Below the pieces are notes generated by a model. It did no database searches and was not told the DNA's origin. It worked only from the letters and a program-made list of their open reading frames with translations. DNA of 61,119 nucleotides from Paraburkholderia dilworthii (GTDB lineage Bacteria; Pseudomonadota; Gammaproteobacteria; Burkholderiales; Burkholderiaceae): positions 183 through 61,301 of the forward strand of contig NZ_AWZT01000042.1 in NCBI RefSeq assembly GCF_000472525.1, given 5' to 3'. A program made the position numbers and the translations under genes. The number at the start of each line of letters is the position of its first letter. The first letter of the stretch is position 1. Below, in pieces: positions 48,919-58,959 of the stretch.

Positions 48919-50078
48919 ACCGCGTCCTTTCCGGCGGTTAGCGAGCGGCTCGAACGCTTATTCTCCGCTCGCTGTGTGCCGTCCGAATCCGAGCTTGACG
49001 AACGTAAATCTGCGTCCGGTCGGTCCAAAGCTCTTAACGTTCTACGGCTAAAGCGTTCGATGACGAGGCCAATCGACGGCACGATTCCCTTTGGCATCAG
49101 CAAAACGAAGACGACCAGAATCGCTCCGAGGATTAGGCTTGCGTTAAATGTCTGCTGCGTGCCGAGCTGGGTAGTCAGCCATTGGACGAGGATTGCGCCG
49201 AAAACGGGTCCAATGAACGTTCCAAGCCCACCGACCATAACCCAGATGATAATTTGAGCGGACTGTGCAAGGCCAAATACCGTTGGGCTGGTGAATGCGC
49301 CCCAGTTGGCAAAGAAACAGCCAGCCAGTCCAGCTATGGCTGCACCTATGACAAAAACTAGCAGCTTATAGACTCGCGTGTCATATCCGAGAAGCAGCGC
49401 CCGTTGCTCGTTTTCCTTGACTGCGACCACGACTCGTCCGAACTTCACCGCCATCAGTACGCGGAGCAACGCGTAGATTGCAAGCAAAGTTCCCACTACA
49501 AGATGAAACAGTCCGCTCGGGGTAATCGTGTCGTCGAGATTGCCCGGTACATTCAAAGGCGCGACGTTCGGCATCCCGTTGAAGCCCCCGAGAGCCGCGT
49601 TGCCAATCGTCCACTCCGGCCCTGCTGTCGAGTTGACTAGGTTGAAGAGAATCAAAGTGACTGTAAGCGTGATGACGCCCATGTAGACGTCGGAGAGCCT
49701 CCCGTAGAAAATCAGGTAACCGAGGACCGCCGCGAACAGCCCCGGCACGACAATGGCGAGCAGTACGGGTACCGTGCTATCACCCATGTTGCTGACCCCG
49801 ACGGCATAGGAATAGGCCCCCAGCCCAAAGAAGGCGGATTGGCCGAAACACAAGATGCCGCCCATGCCCCACACAAGACCGAGGCTTAACGCGAGGATTC
49901 CCATCACCGCATAAATCGTGGTCTGAATGAGGGAGAAATCGTCCATCAGCAACGGTAGCGAGACGTAGAGGCCGAATCCAATGACGAGTGTCGTGACAGC
50001 GCTATGCCACGACTTCGAGTAACTTTCCACCGCTGAGCGTCCGGCCTCAGCGAGTTGATGGTTCGTGCGTGAATTCAC
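48915..50078 (-). CDS. ABC importer permease, LivM/UrtC type
   Basis: 387 residues, about ten helices, with the LivM motif region AVKENEQRALLLGYDTRVYK (the cytoplasmic loop that contacts the ATPases) and the following LLVFVIGAAIAGLAGCFFAN. An extra C-terminal tail of some 40 residues is Ser/Arg-rich (RTLRALDRPDADLRSSSSDS). It starts with GTG 50078, overlapping the previous stop (GTGA). Confidence 0.92.
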   Translation of the reverse strand: MNSRTNHQLAEAGRSAVESYSKSWHSAVTTLVIGFGLYVSLPLLMDDFSLIQTTIYAVMGILALSLGLVWGMGGILCFGQSAFFGLGAYSYAVGVSNMGDSTVPVLLAIVVPGLFAAVLGYLIFYGRLSDVYMGVITLTVTLILFNLVNSTAGPEWTIGNAALGGFNGMPNVAPLNVPGNLDDTITPSGLFHLVVGTLLAIYALLRVLMAVKFGRVVVAVKENEQRALLLGYDTRVYKLLVFVIGAAIAGLAGCFFANWGAFTSPTVFGLAQSAQIIIWVMVGGLGTFIGPVFGAILVQWLTTQLGTQQTFNASLILGAILVVFVLLMPKGIVPSIGLVIERFSRRTLRALDRPDADLRSSSSDSDGTQRAENKRSSRSLTAGKDAV

Positions 50079-50941
50079 AACGACCTCCGAAAGAATCTAC
50101 CGGTAATGCCTTGGGGCAGGAGGCGTAGCATCACGATGGCTGCAAAAAGCGAAGCGACCTCGCCAACGACTGGCGTCCAAGCGTAAGTTGCGACCTGGTT
50201 GACGACGCCGAACAGGCTCGATGCGCTCAGTAGACCGGCAACGAGCGCGGGACCACCACCAATCACCGTGATAAATGCCTTGGCCACAAAGGCGCCCCCC
50301 ATAGTGGGAACGACTCCCGTGAGCGGGGCGAGTAGCGCGCCAGCGAGCCCAGAAAGTGCGGCACCGACTGCGAACGTTGCCGAGTAGACTTTTTTCGGGT
50401 CAACTCCTAACGCATCAGCCATCTTCGCGTTTTGCATGGTGCCGCGAGCAATGAGTCCCAGGGAAGTCTCGGTCAGTATCCATCGCATCGCGAAGACTAT
50501 TGCGATAGCCGCAGCGATGATGACCAGGGTGTAAGTGCTCACGCTGTATCCGCCAACGGTGAAAGTGCCGAGAGGCGCAGATATGCCAGTGGTGGTATTG
50601 CCTACAATCGACGTGACAACGCCGACCAGGAACAGCGACAATCCCCACGTTGCCAGCATGGTATCCACCATGCGTCCGTAGAGGTGCCTGATGACAAGCC
50701 TCTCAAGCATAAGCCCTACCAGTGCAACGAAGGCTGGTGCAAGGAAGAACATGGCAATCCAGACGTTGATGCCAAGGTGCACGAACTCGATAGTGGCATA
50801 AGCGCCCAGCATCATGAATTCGCCGTGCGCAAGGTTGATGACCTTCATCATGCCGAAGACGACCGCCAAGCCTGAAGCCACGACTACGAGTGTCGCAACC
50901 GCATAAGTCACCTGGACAACTGAGATGACAAGGGTATCCAT
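50075..50941 (-). CDS. ABC importer permease, LivH/UrtB type
   Basis: 288 residues, about eight helices: VFGMMKVINLAHGEFMMLGA is the family signature near the N-terminus, and RGTMQNAKMADALGVDPKKV is the coupling loop. The opening ASGLAVVFGMMKVINLAHGE is close to UrtB. AAGGAGG lies in front of ATG 50941, 21 bases after the binding-protein gene. Confidence 0.92.
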   Translation of the reverse strand: MDTLVISVVQVTYAVATLVVVASGLAVVFGMMKVINLAHGEFMMLGAYATIEFVHLGINVWIAMFFLAPAFVALVGLMLERLVIRHLYGRMVDTMLATWGLSLFLVGVVTSIVGNTTTGISAPLGTFTVGGYSVSTYTLVIIAAAIAIVFAMRWILTETSLGLIARGTMQNAKMADALGVDPKKVYSATFAVGAALSGLAGALLAPLTGVVPTMGGAFVAKAFITVIGGGPALVAGLLSASSLFGVVNQVATYAWTPVVGEVASLFAAIVMLRLLPQGITGRFFRRSL

Positions 50942-50962
50942 GTGTTCGCCTCCTTGTTGTCG

Positions 50963-52186
50963 TCAAATCTTGATGACGTATTGCTTGTTGTCGCGTGGGT
51001 TCTTGATAAGGTTGCAAACAGCGCTTGTGTCGCTCGGAGGCTGTGCGTTGAACGTCTGCACAATCTTGAAGCCACGGTTCTGAACTTCGGCTAGGCTCAC
51101 ATCGAGCACGCAGTGATGGGTAGCCGCATCGACGGAAGCCTTACCGCCGGGCCCGTCGAACGTGATACCCGACTCCAGCGCCTCAATGACTTTCATCTGG
51201 TCTACACTTCCGGCCTTCGATACACCTTGCGCCCATATATGAAACCCTTGATAGGCGCCAATCGCCTGCGCGTTGAGGTGCGAATGATTGGCTCCAAAGC
51301 GTTTGGCGAAGCGTTCTTTAAATTGCACGTTCGCCGGATTGTTCAACTCTTCGAAGTAGTTGAAGGCTACTAGGAATCCGTCGCTTTCCTCCCGGGACAA
51401 GACCACCTGCTCGTTTCCAAGCCCGAAAGTCGTCGACGCCAATGGAACTTTTGCACGCATACCAGCTGCTGCCCACTGGCGGTAGAACGAAATGTGCGAG
51501 CCGCCAACGAGAGCAGAAACAACGAAATCAGGTTTCGCTAGCTGAATCTTCGCGATACTGGCCGCGAAGTTCGTGACATCAAGCGGGAAGAAATCAATTG
51601 AGGCAACCGAGCCGCCGTTGTCCTGCACATACTTTTTGACCCACTGGGACGTTATTTGTCCATAGTTGTAGTCGGCGGCCAGAACGTAGACCTTTTTCCC
51701 CCACTTGTTCATGGCGTACGGGACGAGCTTCGCTACGGTCTGGCCGGGCGTCACACCAATGCTGAAGGTGTTCCGGTCGCAAACTCCACCTTCGTACAGG
51801 CACTCGTAGAAATAGAGCGTCTTGTACCGGTCAAGCACCGGTCGAATAATTTCCCGCGATGCCGACGTAATGCCGCCATGCACAACGGAGACTTTGTCCT
51901 TCAGCGCGGCCTGCTGCGCGAACTGAGCATACAACTGCATGCTCGACTGCGTGTCGTACGACTGAATTCGAAGCTTCTTTCCGAGAAGCCCCCCGTGAGC
52001 GTTCCATTCCTCCATAGCTAGAGTCAAACAGTCGGACATCGGTCTGCCGTAGATATCGAGTCCACCCGACAGGTCAAGGATGCTGCCCACTACGATGTCG
52101 TCGGCGGCATGCGATGCAACTGGAAATCCTGCAGCGCCAGCGGCGGCAGTTACTGCGACATTTCGGATAAACGAGCGTCGGTCCAT
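50963..52186 (-). CDS. Amide/urea-type ABC substrate-binding protein
   Basis: 407 residues. Leader MDRRSFIRNVAVTAAAGAAG (an RR-type, Tat-like signal) cleaved near SHA-ADD. The mature protein, IVVGSILDLSGGLDIYGRPM, FYECLYEGGVCDRNTFSIGV and LAADYNYGQITSQWVKKYVQ, has the pattern of the AmiC/UrtA/FmdD group that binds urea and short amides. ECLYEGG in the hinge region is typical of that subgroup. As first gene of the ABC operon and neighbour of two nitrile hydratases and an amidase, amides are its likely ligands. Confidence 0.9.
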   Translation of the reverse strand: MDRRSFIRNVAVTAAAGAAGFPVASHAADDIVVGSILDLSGGLDIYGRPMSDCLTLAMEEWNAHGGLLGKKLRIQSYDTQSSMQLYAQFAQQAALKDKVSVVHGGITSASREIIRPVLDRYKTLYFYECLYEGGVCDRNTFSIGVTPGQTVAKLVPYAMNKWGKKVYVLAADYNYGQITSQWVKKYVQDNGGSVASIDFFPLDVTNFAASIAKIQLAKPDFVVSALVGGSHISFYRQWAAAGMRAKVPLASTTFGLGNEQVVLSREESDGFLVAFNYFEELNNPANVQFKERFAKRFGANHSHLNAQAIGAYQGFHIWAQGVSKAGSVDQMKVIEALESGITFDGPGGKASVDAATHHCVLDVSLAEVQNRGFKIVQTFNAQPPSDTSAVCNLIKNPRDNKQYVIKI

Positions 52187-52466
52187 AGCTATCTCTTAGG
52201 GAACATCAACGACGTTGCTCTATCGCGCTTGGAAGCGAGGCAGTCAACTCGAAGCGGCCGTGGCCGCGCGGAAAACGCGGGTTCATGCTCGACCCGCAAG
52301 CCGATGGTAGGTAGCCACTTTTTCGTCGGCTTGGACAGAATTGCCAACGCGCTTGACTCGACAAGTCAGTCACACGAATGACATTCCAACGCTTAGGAAC
52401 CTGTGAGACTCTTACGGAGTGGCTGATAAGCGCCTGCCGAATATCAATTTGCTCCTGACTATTCAA

Positions 52467-53067
52467 ATGGAGACGACGATGACGAGTTTTGAATCGACGA
52501 CGGTAGTGGTAACAGGAGGAGGGTCAGGAATTGGGGCGCGGACTGCGCAAGCGTTTAGCGCGGCGGGAGCATCCGTTGTTGCTTCTCGACTACAAGCTCG
52601 AGGACTGGCAGAGGCTGATGAACATTAACGTCACTGGGACTTTCCTTTGCGCTCAACGGGCGGCTCGGTCGATGGCGAACGCCCAGTACGGCCGAATCGT
52701 CAATCTTGCTTCCATTAGTGCCGAGCGCGCAGGAATCGGGCGTGTCGCTTACGGTACGTCGAAAGCAGCAGTTGTCGGGCTTACAAGGCAGTTGGCAATG
52801 GAGCTTGGGCCGCTTGGAATCACGGCGAACGCGATTGCACCGGGGCCTGTCGTAACTGCGATGACAGCCGAGAGCTTTACCGACGAAACGATTGCTGCAT
52901 ATTCGGCGATGATTCCGAGTCGCCGACTCGGCACCGTGGAAGAGATGGCGGACGCAATCCTCTTCCTCGCCTCGAAGAGGGCCGGCTACATCAATGGCGT
53001 TGTTCTACCCGTCGATGGTGGGTATCTGGCTTCCGGTGTCGCGAAGACAGGTAACCTCACCAACTGA
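52467..53067 (+). pseudogene. SDR gene with internal deletion
   Basis: The N-terminus is a normal SDR start (VVVTGGGSGIGARTAQAFSA, then AGASVV) from ATG 52467 or 52479. Near 52585 the sequence jumps to the middle of the enzyme (LEDWQRLMNINVTGTFLCAQ) in another frame; the remainder (NLASISAERAG, YGTSKAAVVGLTRQ, YINGVVLPVDGGYL) is intact to TGA 53065-53067. Roughly 60-70 residues, including the NNAG strand, are missing and the frame is changed. The first frame ends at 52628. The gene is dead unless the second part is translated alone. Confidence 0.85.
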
Positions 53068-53198
53068 CCGGCTAGAGACTCCGCATGGCTTGCTGACACG
53101 GGTGTGGGCCCGAAAAGACGGCATCAATATGGTCGCAAAGCCGCGCGATAAATCTTGGTTTCGGTCGTGGCCTCACCCCTGCATGTCGGGACACTCGG

Positions 53199-53700
53199 TC
53201 ACGCTTCGGTTGGTGAAGTGGCGCGCTGGCGGAATTCGCGTGGCGAGCAGTATTTCAAGGCGCTGCGCGGATGCGACTCCTCGTAATGGTCAAACGCGAT
53301 GGCTAGGTCTTGTAGAGCGGTTCTGACGTTAGGCTGGGGCATCCTCGAAACGTAGTCTCGCTTTATCGTTTTGACGAGACTCTCGGTCATCCCGTTGCTC
53401 TGCAGACGTTTGATAGGGCGTCGTGACGGGCTTCAAACCGATTTTCCGCGGGAACATCAGCATTTCCTCGGCAATGAACCGTTATCGCTGAGCCGCTCGA
53501 TTTCGCTGTCGGTCTTCAGCGCACCATTGAAACGGCTCTCTACCGCCTGAAGCACCACGTCGCGCACCATGTCCCCGGTGTAGCCACTCGTCGTCGCAGC
53601 CCAGCTTATGGCTTCGGTTGACGGATTCGCGGTTGGAGAAACGCTTCTTGGTAGACGCGCGAACACTGCCGGAGGCAGAGAACGCTTCAGCTCAAAGTAA
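53199..53700 (-). pseudogene. Remnant of an IS3-family (IS2-like) transposase
   Basis: Read on the minus strand in three successive frames: GYTGDMVRDVVLQAVESRF and EIERLSDNGSLP (53457-53666), then IGLKPVTTPYQTSAEQ, then MTESLVKTIKRDYVSRMPQP and HPRSALKYCSPREFRQ (53199-53390). These are the DDE-domain blocks of IS3-family OrfB in the right order, ending with the normal C-terminus. At least two frameshifts separate them. The N-terminal half and OrfA are missing, and I could not define terminal inverted repeats. Confidence 0.85.
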
Positions 53701-53882
53701 AGAGGCTTTTTCCTTGGAGTTTGGAGGAAGCCTCTGAGCTCGGAATAAACTCTTTTAGGAACATTAGCGACCTCGATTTAAATCCGCCGCGGTCTCGTTC
53801 GAGCGCCGCGGCCGCTCTTCTTGGAGACCCACTCCGCCCCAGCCCTGGCACACCGCTCGGCATGCTGATTTTATGCGCCTGT

Positions 53883-54062
53883 ACACCAGATATGATGCCG
53901 CTCATCGGTCCGCCACCTCGCCATAAAAATCTGTGGTTTGCGTTCGGACATGCTCATCACGGGCTGACTTTAGGACCAGTCACTGGTCGACTTATTGCCG
54001 AAATGATGACCGGAGAGCCCTTGCTCCTAGACGCGAGCCCATTCCGAGCCGACAGGTTTTAG
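53883..54062 (+). pseudogene. C-terminal fragment of a DadA-type FAD oxidoreductase
   Basis: The last 59 codons read TPDMMPLIGPPPRHKNLW, FAFGHAHHGLTLGPVTGR, LIAEMMTGEPLLLDASPFRA, the normal end of D-amino-acid dehydrogenase-like enzymes. The open frame extends to 53721, but that part shows no homology pattern. The upstream part of the gene is absent, probably removed by the IS3-family insertion next to it. Confidence 0.8.
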
Positions 54063-54149
54063 GCGAGGCATTCGCAAGTTGAGCACCGAGTCACGAACGG
54101 CACGGCTTGATGTGCCTTACCATGCCGTCGACGATTTATTAGCTCCAGA

Positions 54150-54683
54150 TTACGCTGCCGTTCCCTTAAGTCGGTTGCGGAAGAGGAGCCATCGCCCGTC
54201 TTCATCGAGGAGTTTTGTCCCAGAGATGTTGATGTAACCAAGAGCGATGCCGAGGCAGAGCGTCACCATCACATACGGCCACTTATCACCGCCGGCAAAG
54301 AAGGTGCAAGCAATCGCTCCGAACATCGCTGGGATGTTGCCGAACAGCCCGTAGAACTTCAGCGCGCCGTGTATTGCGACCAGAACAGCTGTGACGACCG
54401 CAACAGTGACTCCGAATGCAACCGGAGGCGACACGTGGGCGGCGATGATGATGCCGCTTACCTTTAGGTAGCCGAGAGCCCAAACTACCCCTGCGATAGC
54501 GCTGGTCATATGGCTGGGAATCTGCTCCAGTTTGCCGCCACCGCTCAGGAAGATTGGGAGGGCGACAAACGTGCAAGGAAGGACGCCATATGCGGCGAGC
54601 GGGCTGACCAGATAGAGCCAGACGTACGCGCCGGCCGTGAGTCCAATCCAGATTCCGAAGTTGATTGAGAACCTTAGTTTCAT
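54150..54683 (-). CDS. DUF1097-family membrane protein
   Basis: 177 residues, about five or six helices: FGIWIGLTAGAYVWLYLVSP, then LPIFLSGGGKLEQIPSHMTS, AGVVWALGYLKVSGIIIAAH and FFAGGDKWPYVMVTLCLGIA. This matches DUF1097, small inner-membrane proteins of unknown function. ATG 54683 is preceded by AGGTGAAG; a GTG six codons upstream is less likely. It is intact, although its surroundings are decayed genes. Function unknown. Confidence 0.8.
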   Translation of the reverse strand: MKLRFSINFGIWIGLTAGAYVWLYLVSPLAAYGVLPCTFVALPIFLSGGGKLEQIPSHMTSAIAGVVWALGYLKVSGIIIAAHVSPPVAFGVTVAVVTAVLVAIHGALKFYGLFGNIPAMFGAIACTFFAGGDKWPYVMVTLCLGIALGYINISGTKLLDEDGRWLLFRNRLKGTAA

Positions 54684-55039
54684 GTCTTCACCTGTTTTCA
54701 CTCTGACTTGACGGGGTCAACAACTCAACTCCTTAAGGCGTAGGTAAACGAAGTAGTTAAGTTGAAGAGTCTTAGACGAAAAAGAGCTTCGCTGCAGCTC
54801 AGCATCGGCGCCTGGTGAGCTGGCCGCGATGGTGAGTGGAAGAATCCTAGGTAGCTAAAAAGCTCGGCGCTGGCTCGATTGAGCCAGTCGATATGATTGG
54901 TTTGGCCAGAGCCTAGCTGTTCATTGCTGTTGAACGCCGTTGGTCGCTGGCGAACTGCGAGCAAGCGTTCGCTCGCCTTCTTGCTACTTCCAGAAGCATG
55001 CATCGCGCCACTTCTTGTTGCCAAACATGTCGCCGAACT

Positions 55040-55394
55040 GGTTCACCAAGCCACCCGGGCGCAGATACGTTGCGCGACAAGGCAGAACCTCGAGTTCGCC
55101 CGTCGGCGACTGGGCAACCATCATGTCGAAGAACATGCGTGCGTCGCCGAGGTAGTCTTCCAGACTGCGGAAGCTTCGACGTCAAGGCTGACGAATACAA
55201 AGCCTTTGTAGCTCGATACACGCGCTCTCTTGTGGCCCCGTTCGTTCTTGTTGAAGTCCTCGCAATACTCGCCCGGTGCCTTTACCTTTGAGGCGGCCGT
55301 CGCTCTTGTAGCACCGTGCGTGGAACGGGCATCCATAATGTGACGATAACGCGATAGAGGGAGCGTTTGGCGCAGAGGACATCACGATGCACAT
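55040..55394 (-). pseudogene. Fragment of a Rieske ring-hydroxylating oxygenase alpha subunit
   Basis: Minus-strand pieces in changing frames: HYGCPFHARCYKSDGRLK (second half of the Rieske site), then VKAPGEYCEDFNKNERGHKR and ARVSSYKGFVFVSLDVEAS, then DMMVAQSPTGELEVLP. This order and wording is that of benzoate/anthranilate-type dioxygenase large subunits. The first Cys-x-His pair and the catalytic domain are missing, and at least two frameshifts are present. It is unrelated to the intact Rieske gene at 18530-20077. Confidence 0.8.
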
Positions 55395-55868
55395 CTACTT
55401 CTTGTACAGCTCGGTTCCGGAACTTGCCTCGTTCCTCGCGGAGAGCGCAAGGAGGTCATACGGAAGGCTGCGCGGGCGCTCGCGGGGACCGGAGAAGGCC
55501 GCAGCCAGTTCAGGCTTTTCCTCGGATGGCTTGTCTTGCCCGGAGTATCGACAGTTCTTTTCAATTGTCTAGCAGAGCTCAGACTTTCGAGTAGCAATCT
55601 GACCATCATTACTTGCGTCACCTTGTACGTAAGTTATACGTTCGTATTCCAGTTCCAGGTACGGCGACTAAGGCCTCACATAAGAGCGGTCCTTTCCGCA
55701 CAACGAATCGTGAGCCGAAGTGAGCTGCCGATGGTATGAGCGCTGACGTCAAGACAGGCGCGACGTGGAGCGCGCGTGGGGACGGTTCGAACTCGCAACA
55801 TAATTGCGATAACGCCCGGAACGGCATTTGCTGTCGGCTATGTCTCTACCACCACGGAAGGAGCGGCA
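55395..55868. other. Stretch with a doubtful membrane-protein frame
   Basis: A plus-strand frame ending at 55739 reads a plausible protein (FRLFLGWLVLPGVSTVLFNC, then LTIITCVTLYVSYTFVFQFQ) with one or two hydrophobic segments, but lacks a supported start. It may be the rest of a broken gene. Nothing else seen. Confidence 0.3.
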
Positions 55869-56090
55869 ATGGCAGGCGACAATTCATACAAGCCGGGCGA
55901 AATTGTGAAAGTCTCGGGCATCTACTCCGTCGTCCATGATGATGGCAAAGACACGTTCGAGGTGACGTGCGTCGAGGGCGAACACTTCCCACCAACGCGT
56001 AGCGGCAAGGGTGCACACTTCGAACTGAAGTATGCGGCGACCCATTCCCACAAGCATGGAGAGTTGCGAGGCACAGAAGCCCGAAATTAG
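55869..56090 (+). CDS. Small YjzC-like protein
   Basis: 73 residues from ATG 55869 with AAGGAG eight bases before. The pattern KPGEIVKVSGIYSVVHDDG, then EVTCVEGEHFPPTRSGKG and FELKYAATHSHKH resembles the YjzC family of small proteins (KPGE...GIY...HFP). The function of the family is unknown. It lies 176 bases before ligD on the same strand and small genes of this type are seen next to NHEJ genes in Burkholderia, as far as I recall. Confidence 0.6.
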   Translation: MAGDNSYKPGEIVKVSGIYSVVHDDGKDTFEVTCVEGEHFPPTRSGKGAHFELKYAATHSHKHGELRGTEARN

Positions 56091-56266
56091 GTCTGCGCTC
56101 GCGTTCGCAACCCGAAGGCGAACCCGCGTCAGGCGCGGGGTTCGCCTCGAGCAGTCCCCGCGTGACTTATACCGCAAGGCCGCGCGCAGTACTTCGGGAA
56201 CTGCAGTTCGCGCGCCGAAAGCGGACTTGGCGTCCATCACAACACCGCTTCTCGTTAGACTGCGCT

Positions 56267-58774
56267 ATGGCCTCAGCACGCGGTTCGCAATCTCCAGCTC
56301 TTAGCCGCTACAGCAGGATGCGGGACTTCGGCCGCACACCTGAACCGGCGCCTGCAAAACTTTCGAGCCGTCGCCTGGCGCGTCTCGGCTTCGTAATCCA
56401 GAAGCATTGGGCCAGCCGCCTTCATTACGACTTCCGGCTGGAACTCGACGGCGTGCTGCTTTCGTGGGCGGTTCCCAAGGGGCCATGCTACGACCCGAAG
56501 GAAAAGAGGATGGCGGTCCACGTGGAGGACCATCCAGTCGAGTATGCGACGTTCGAAGGAACAATTCCGCCGAAGCAATACGGAGCCGGCACGGTGATTG
56601 TCTGGGACCGCGGGACGTGGGAGCCCGTGGAAGACCCTCGTAGGGCAATGAAGGCGGGCAAGCTGGTGTTTCGACTGCATGGCGAAAAGCTGGCCGGCCT
56701 GTGGGAGTTAGTCAAAATTTCGAAGCCGGAAGACAAGCAGGACCAGTGGATGCTTTTCAAGAAGCGCGATGAATGGGCGCAACCGTTGGCCGAATATGAT
56801 GTTATCAAGGCGCTGCCCGACAGCGTCACGACAAAGCCACTAGGTCTTATCGAAGAGCGTGAGCCGAAAATGACCCGGCCCTCGCGTGAGCCTGAGCCGA
56901 CGATTGACGTGTCGGCCGCACTGAGCGCGCCGCTGCCCGCGAAACTCGAACCGCAGCGCGCGACCTTGGCTTCGTCGTTGCCGGCCACTGGCGACTGGAT
57001 AATCGAATCGAAGCTGGATGGTTACCGTATGCTGGCCCGCGTCGACAAGGGGCGCGTACGACTGTTCACGAGCGGTGGCCACGACTGGACGAAGAGACTC
57101 ATGTCGCTCGCCGCTCAAATCGCGAAACTGCCCCTCTCAAGCGGATGGCTTGACGGCGAGATAGTCGTGCTCAGGGACGGGCTGCCCGATTTCAGCGCGT
57201 TGCAGACTGCGATAGACGGCGGAGCGAATGACGAAGTCGTCTATTTTCTCTTCGACCTTCCGTACTGTGACGGGAATGACCTGACGAGCGTGCCGTTATG
57301 GGCGAGGCGCGCGCGACTGGCGCAGCTACTCGAGAACGACAGCGACCGGATACGATTCAGCCAGGACTTTGACGCTCCAATTGCGCAGATGTTCGAAGCG
57401 GCGGCCTCGGTGGGACTTGAAGGCCTGATGTTGAAACGCCGGGACGCCCGATATGAGTCCGGACGGACGCAGACATGGCTGAAGGCGAAATGTCGATTGA
57501 GGCAAGAGTTCGTTATATGTGGCTTCACCGCCAGGGGCGGCAAGGAGGGCGAAGTCGGCAGTTTGCTGCTCGGCTACTACGTAGGCAGAAAGCTTCGCGA
57601 CGCAGGTAGCGTGGGCACTGGCTGGAATGCTCGGACAGGACGGGACCTCTGGCAGCGCCTGCTGCCTCTGGAGCGCGACACAAGTCCGTTCGACGCGGCG
57701 ATATCAAAACCCAGCCGCTGGTCCAGGCGCCCCGCGGGCGCGGAACGGTGGGTACGTCCAGAGCTGGTAGCGGAGGTCGAGTTCGCCGAGTGGACAGGAG
57801 ACGGCGTTGTCCGGCAGGCGTCGTTCAAGGGCTTGCGTGTTGATAAGTCTGCCCATTGCGTGGTCCGTGAAACCGGACAACCGCTGAAGCCAGCTCCCGT
57901 CTCGCAGGTTAAGGTCACGCACCCCGAGCGTATCGTTGACCCCGTGAGTGGCGTTAGCAAACTTGAACTCGTCCGGTACTACGAAAGCGTGGTCGAATGG
58001 ATGCTGCCGCATCTGACGCACCGCCCCGTTGCCATGGTTCGCGCCCCGGAGGGTATAGCGGGTCAGACGTTTTTCCAGAAGCACGCGGAGAAGACCGGGA
58101 TGCCTGGTCTGAAGGCGCACGACCGCAGTTTGTGGATGAATCATCCGCCGTTGCTTACCGTCGATACGGCGGATGCGCTGATGTCGGCGGCGCAGATGAA
58201 TGTCGTCGAGTTACATACCTGGAATTCAACGGTGCTGCACATTGATAAGCCGGACAGGGTCATCTTCGACCTCGACCCTGGTGAGGGCGTGAAGTGGAAG
58301 CAGGTCCAGGAAGCCGCACTTCTTGTCCGGGCGTTGCTTGGGGAACTGGAACTACAAGCTTGGTTGAAAACGAGTGGCGGCAAAGGGCTGCACATCGTCG
58401 TCCCACTCGCGCCCAGACTTGACTACAAATCCGTGAAGGCGTTCTCGCAGGCGTTCGTTAGGCACCTCGCAAAAACTATCCCCGACCGCTTTTCAGCAAC
58501 ATCAGGGGCCGCCAACCGCATCGGCAAAATCTATGTCGACTATCTGCGTAACGGAAAGGCGCAGACGACCGCGACTGCATTCTCCGCGCGGGCGCGGCCG
58601 GGGATGGGCGTGTCGATGCCCGTGTCTTGGGAGCAACTGTCTGACCTCAAGAGCGGTGCGCAGTGGACGGTGCAGACGGCGAGAGAGTATCTTAGCTTCC
58701 AATCGCGAGACCCTTGGGAAGCGTACTGGCTTGCAAAACAGTCGTTGGCGTCGGCAATCAGGCGGCTCCGGTGA
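56267..58774 (+). CDS. ligD: ATP-dependent DNA ligase LigD (three-domain)
   Basis: 835 residues. Domain order: 3'-phosphoesterase first (RLHYDFRLELDGVLLSWAVP at about 49-68, later FEGTIPPKQYGAGTVIVWDR), then the ligase with the adenylated lysine K249 in ESKLDGYRM and the rest up to about residue 530, and last the polymerase/primase (HPERIVDPVSGVSKLELVRY from about 546; FDLDPGEGVKW and WLKTSGGKGLHIVVPLAPR). This PE-LIG-POL order is the one seen in Pseudomonas. With Ku it repairs double-strand breaks by non-homologous end joining. ATG 56267 is my choice; the ribosome site is weak and ATG 56318 is possible. Confidence 0.95.
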   Translation: MASARGSQSPALSRYSRMRDFGRTPEPAPAKLSSRRLARLGFVIQKHWASRLHYDFRLELDGVLLSWAVPKGPCYDPKEKRMAVHVEDHPVEYATFEGTIPPKQYGAGTVIVWDRGTWEPVEDPRRAMKAGKLVFRLHGEKLAGLWELVKISKPEDKQDQWMLFKKRDEWAQPLAEYDVIKALPDSVTTKPLGLIEEREPKMTRPSREPEPTIDVSAALSAPLPAKLEPQRATLASSLPATGDWIIESKLDGYRMLARVDKGRVRLFTSGGHDWTKRLMSLAAQIAKLPLSSGWLDGEIVVLRDGLPDFSALQTAIDGGANDEVVYFLFDLPYCDGNDLTSVPLWARRARLAQLLENDSDRIRFSQDFDAPIAQMFEAAASVGLEGLMLKRRDARYESGRTQTWLKAKCRLRQEFVICGFTARGGKEGEVGSLLLGYYVGRKLRDAGSVGTGWNARTGRDLWQRLLPLERDTSPFDAAISKPSRWSRRPAGAERWVRPELVAEVEFAEWTGDGVVRQASFKGLRVDKSAHCVVRETGQPLKPAPVSQVKVTHPERIVDPVSGVSKLELVRYYESVVEWMLPHLTHRPVAMVRAPEGIAGQTFFQKHAEKTGMPGLKAHDRSLWMNHPPLLTVDTADALMSAAQMNVVELHTWNSTVLHIDKPDRVIFDLDPGEGVKWKQVQEAALLVRALLGELELQAWLKTSGGKGLHIVVPLAPRLDYKSVKAFSQAFVRHLAKTIPDRFSATSGAANRIGKIYVDYLRNGKAQTTATAFSARARPGMGVSMPVSWEQLSDLKSGAQWTVQTAREYLSFQSRDPWEAYWLAKQSLASAIRRLR

Positions 58775-58959
58775 GAGACGGCCGGCGCTGGCAGATGTAG
58801 CGACCACAAGTGATAAGCGTTGGAGCGCGGCAGAGCGCCCACATGGCCGAAAGCGAGCCGACTCACCGGCATACGAGATGCGTGTTCGCTAACGTTGGCC
58901 GCAGATACTGGTATCAGGCAGCGCAAGTAAAGCCTTGCACTCGCGTACAGGAGGCTCAC

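Noticed and set aside
55736..55800. Possible tRNA T-arm-like GGTTCGAACTC near 55786
   Set aside because: No matching acceptor, D or anticodon arms are present around it.
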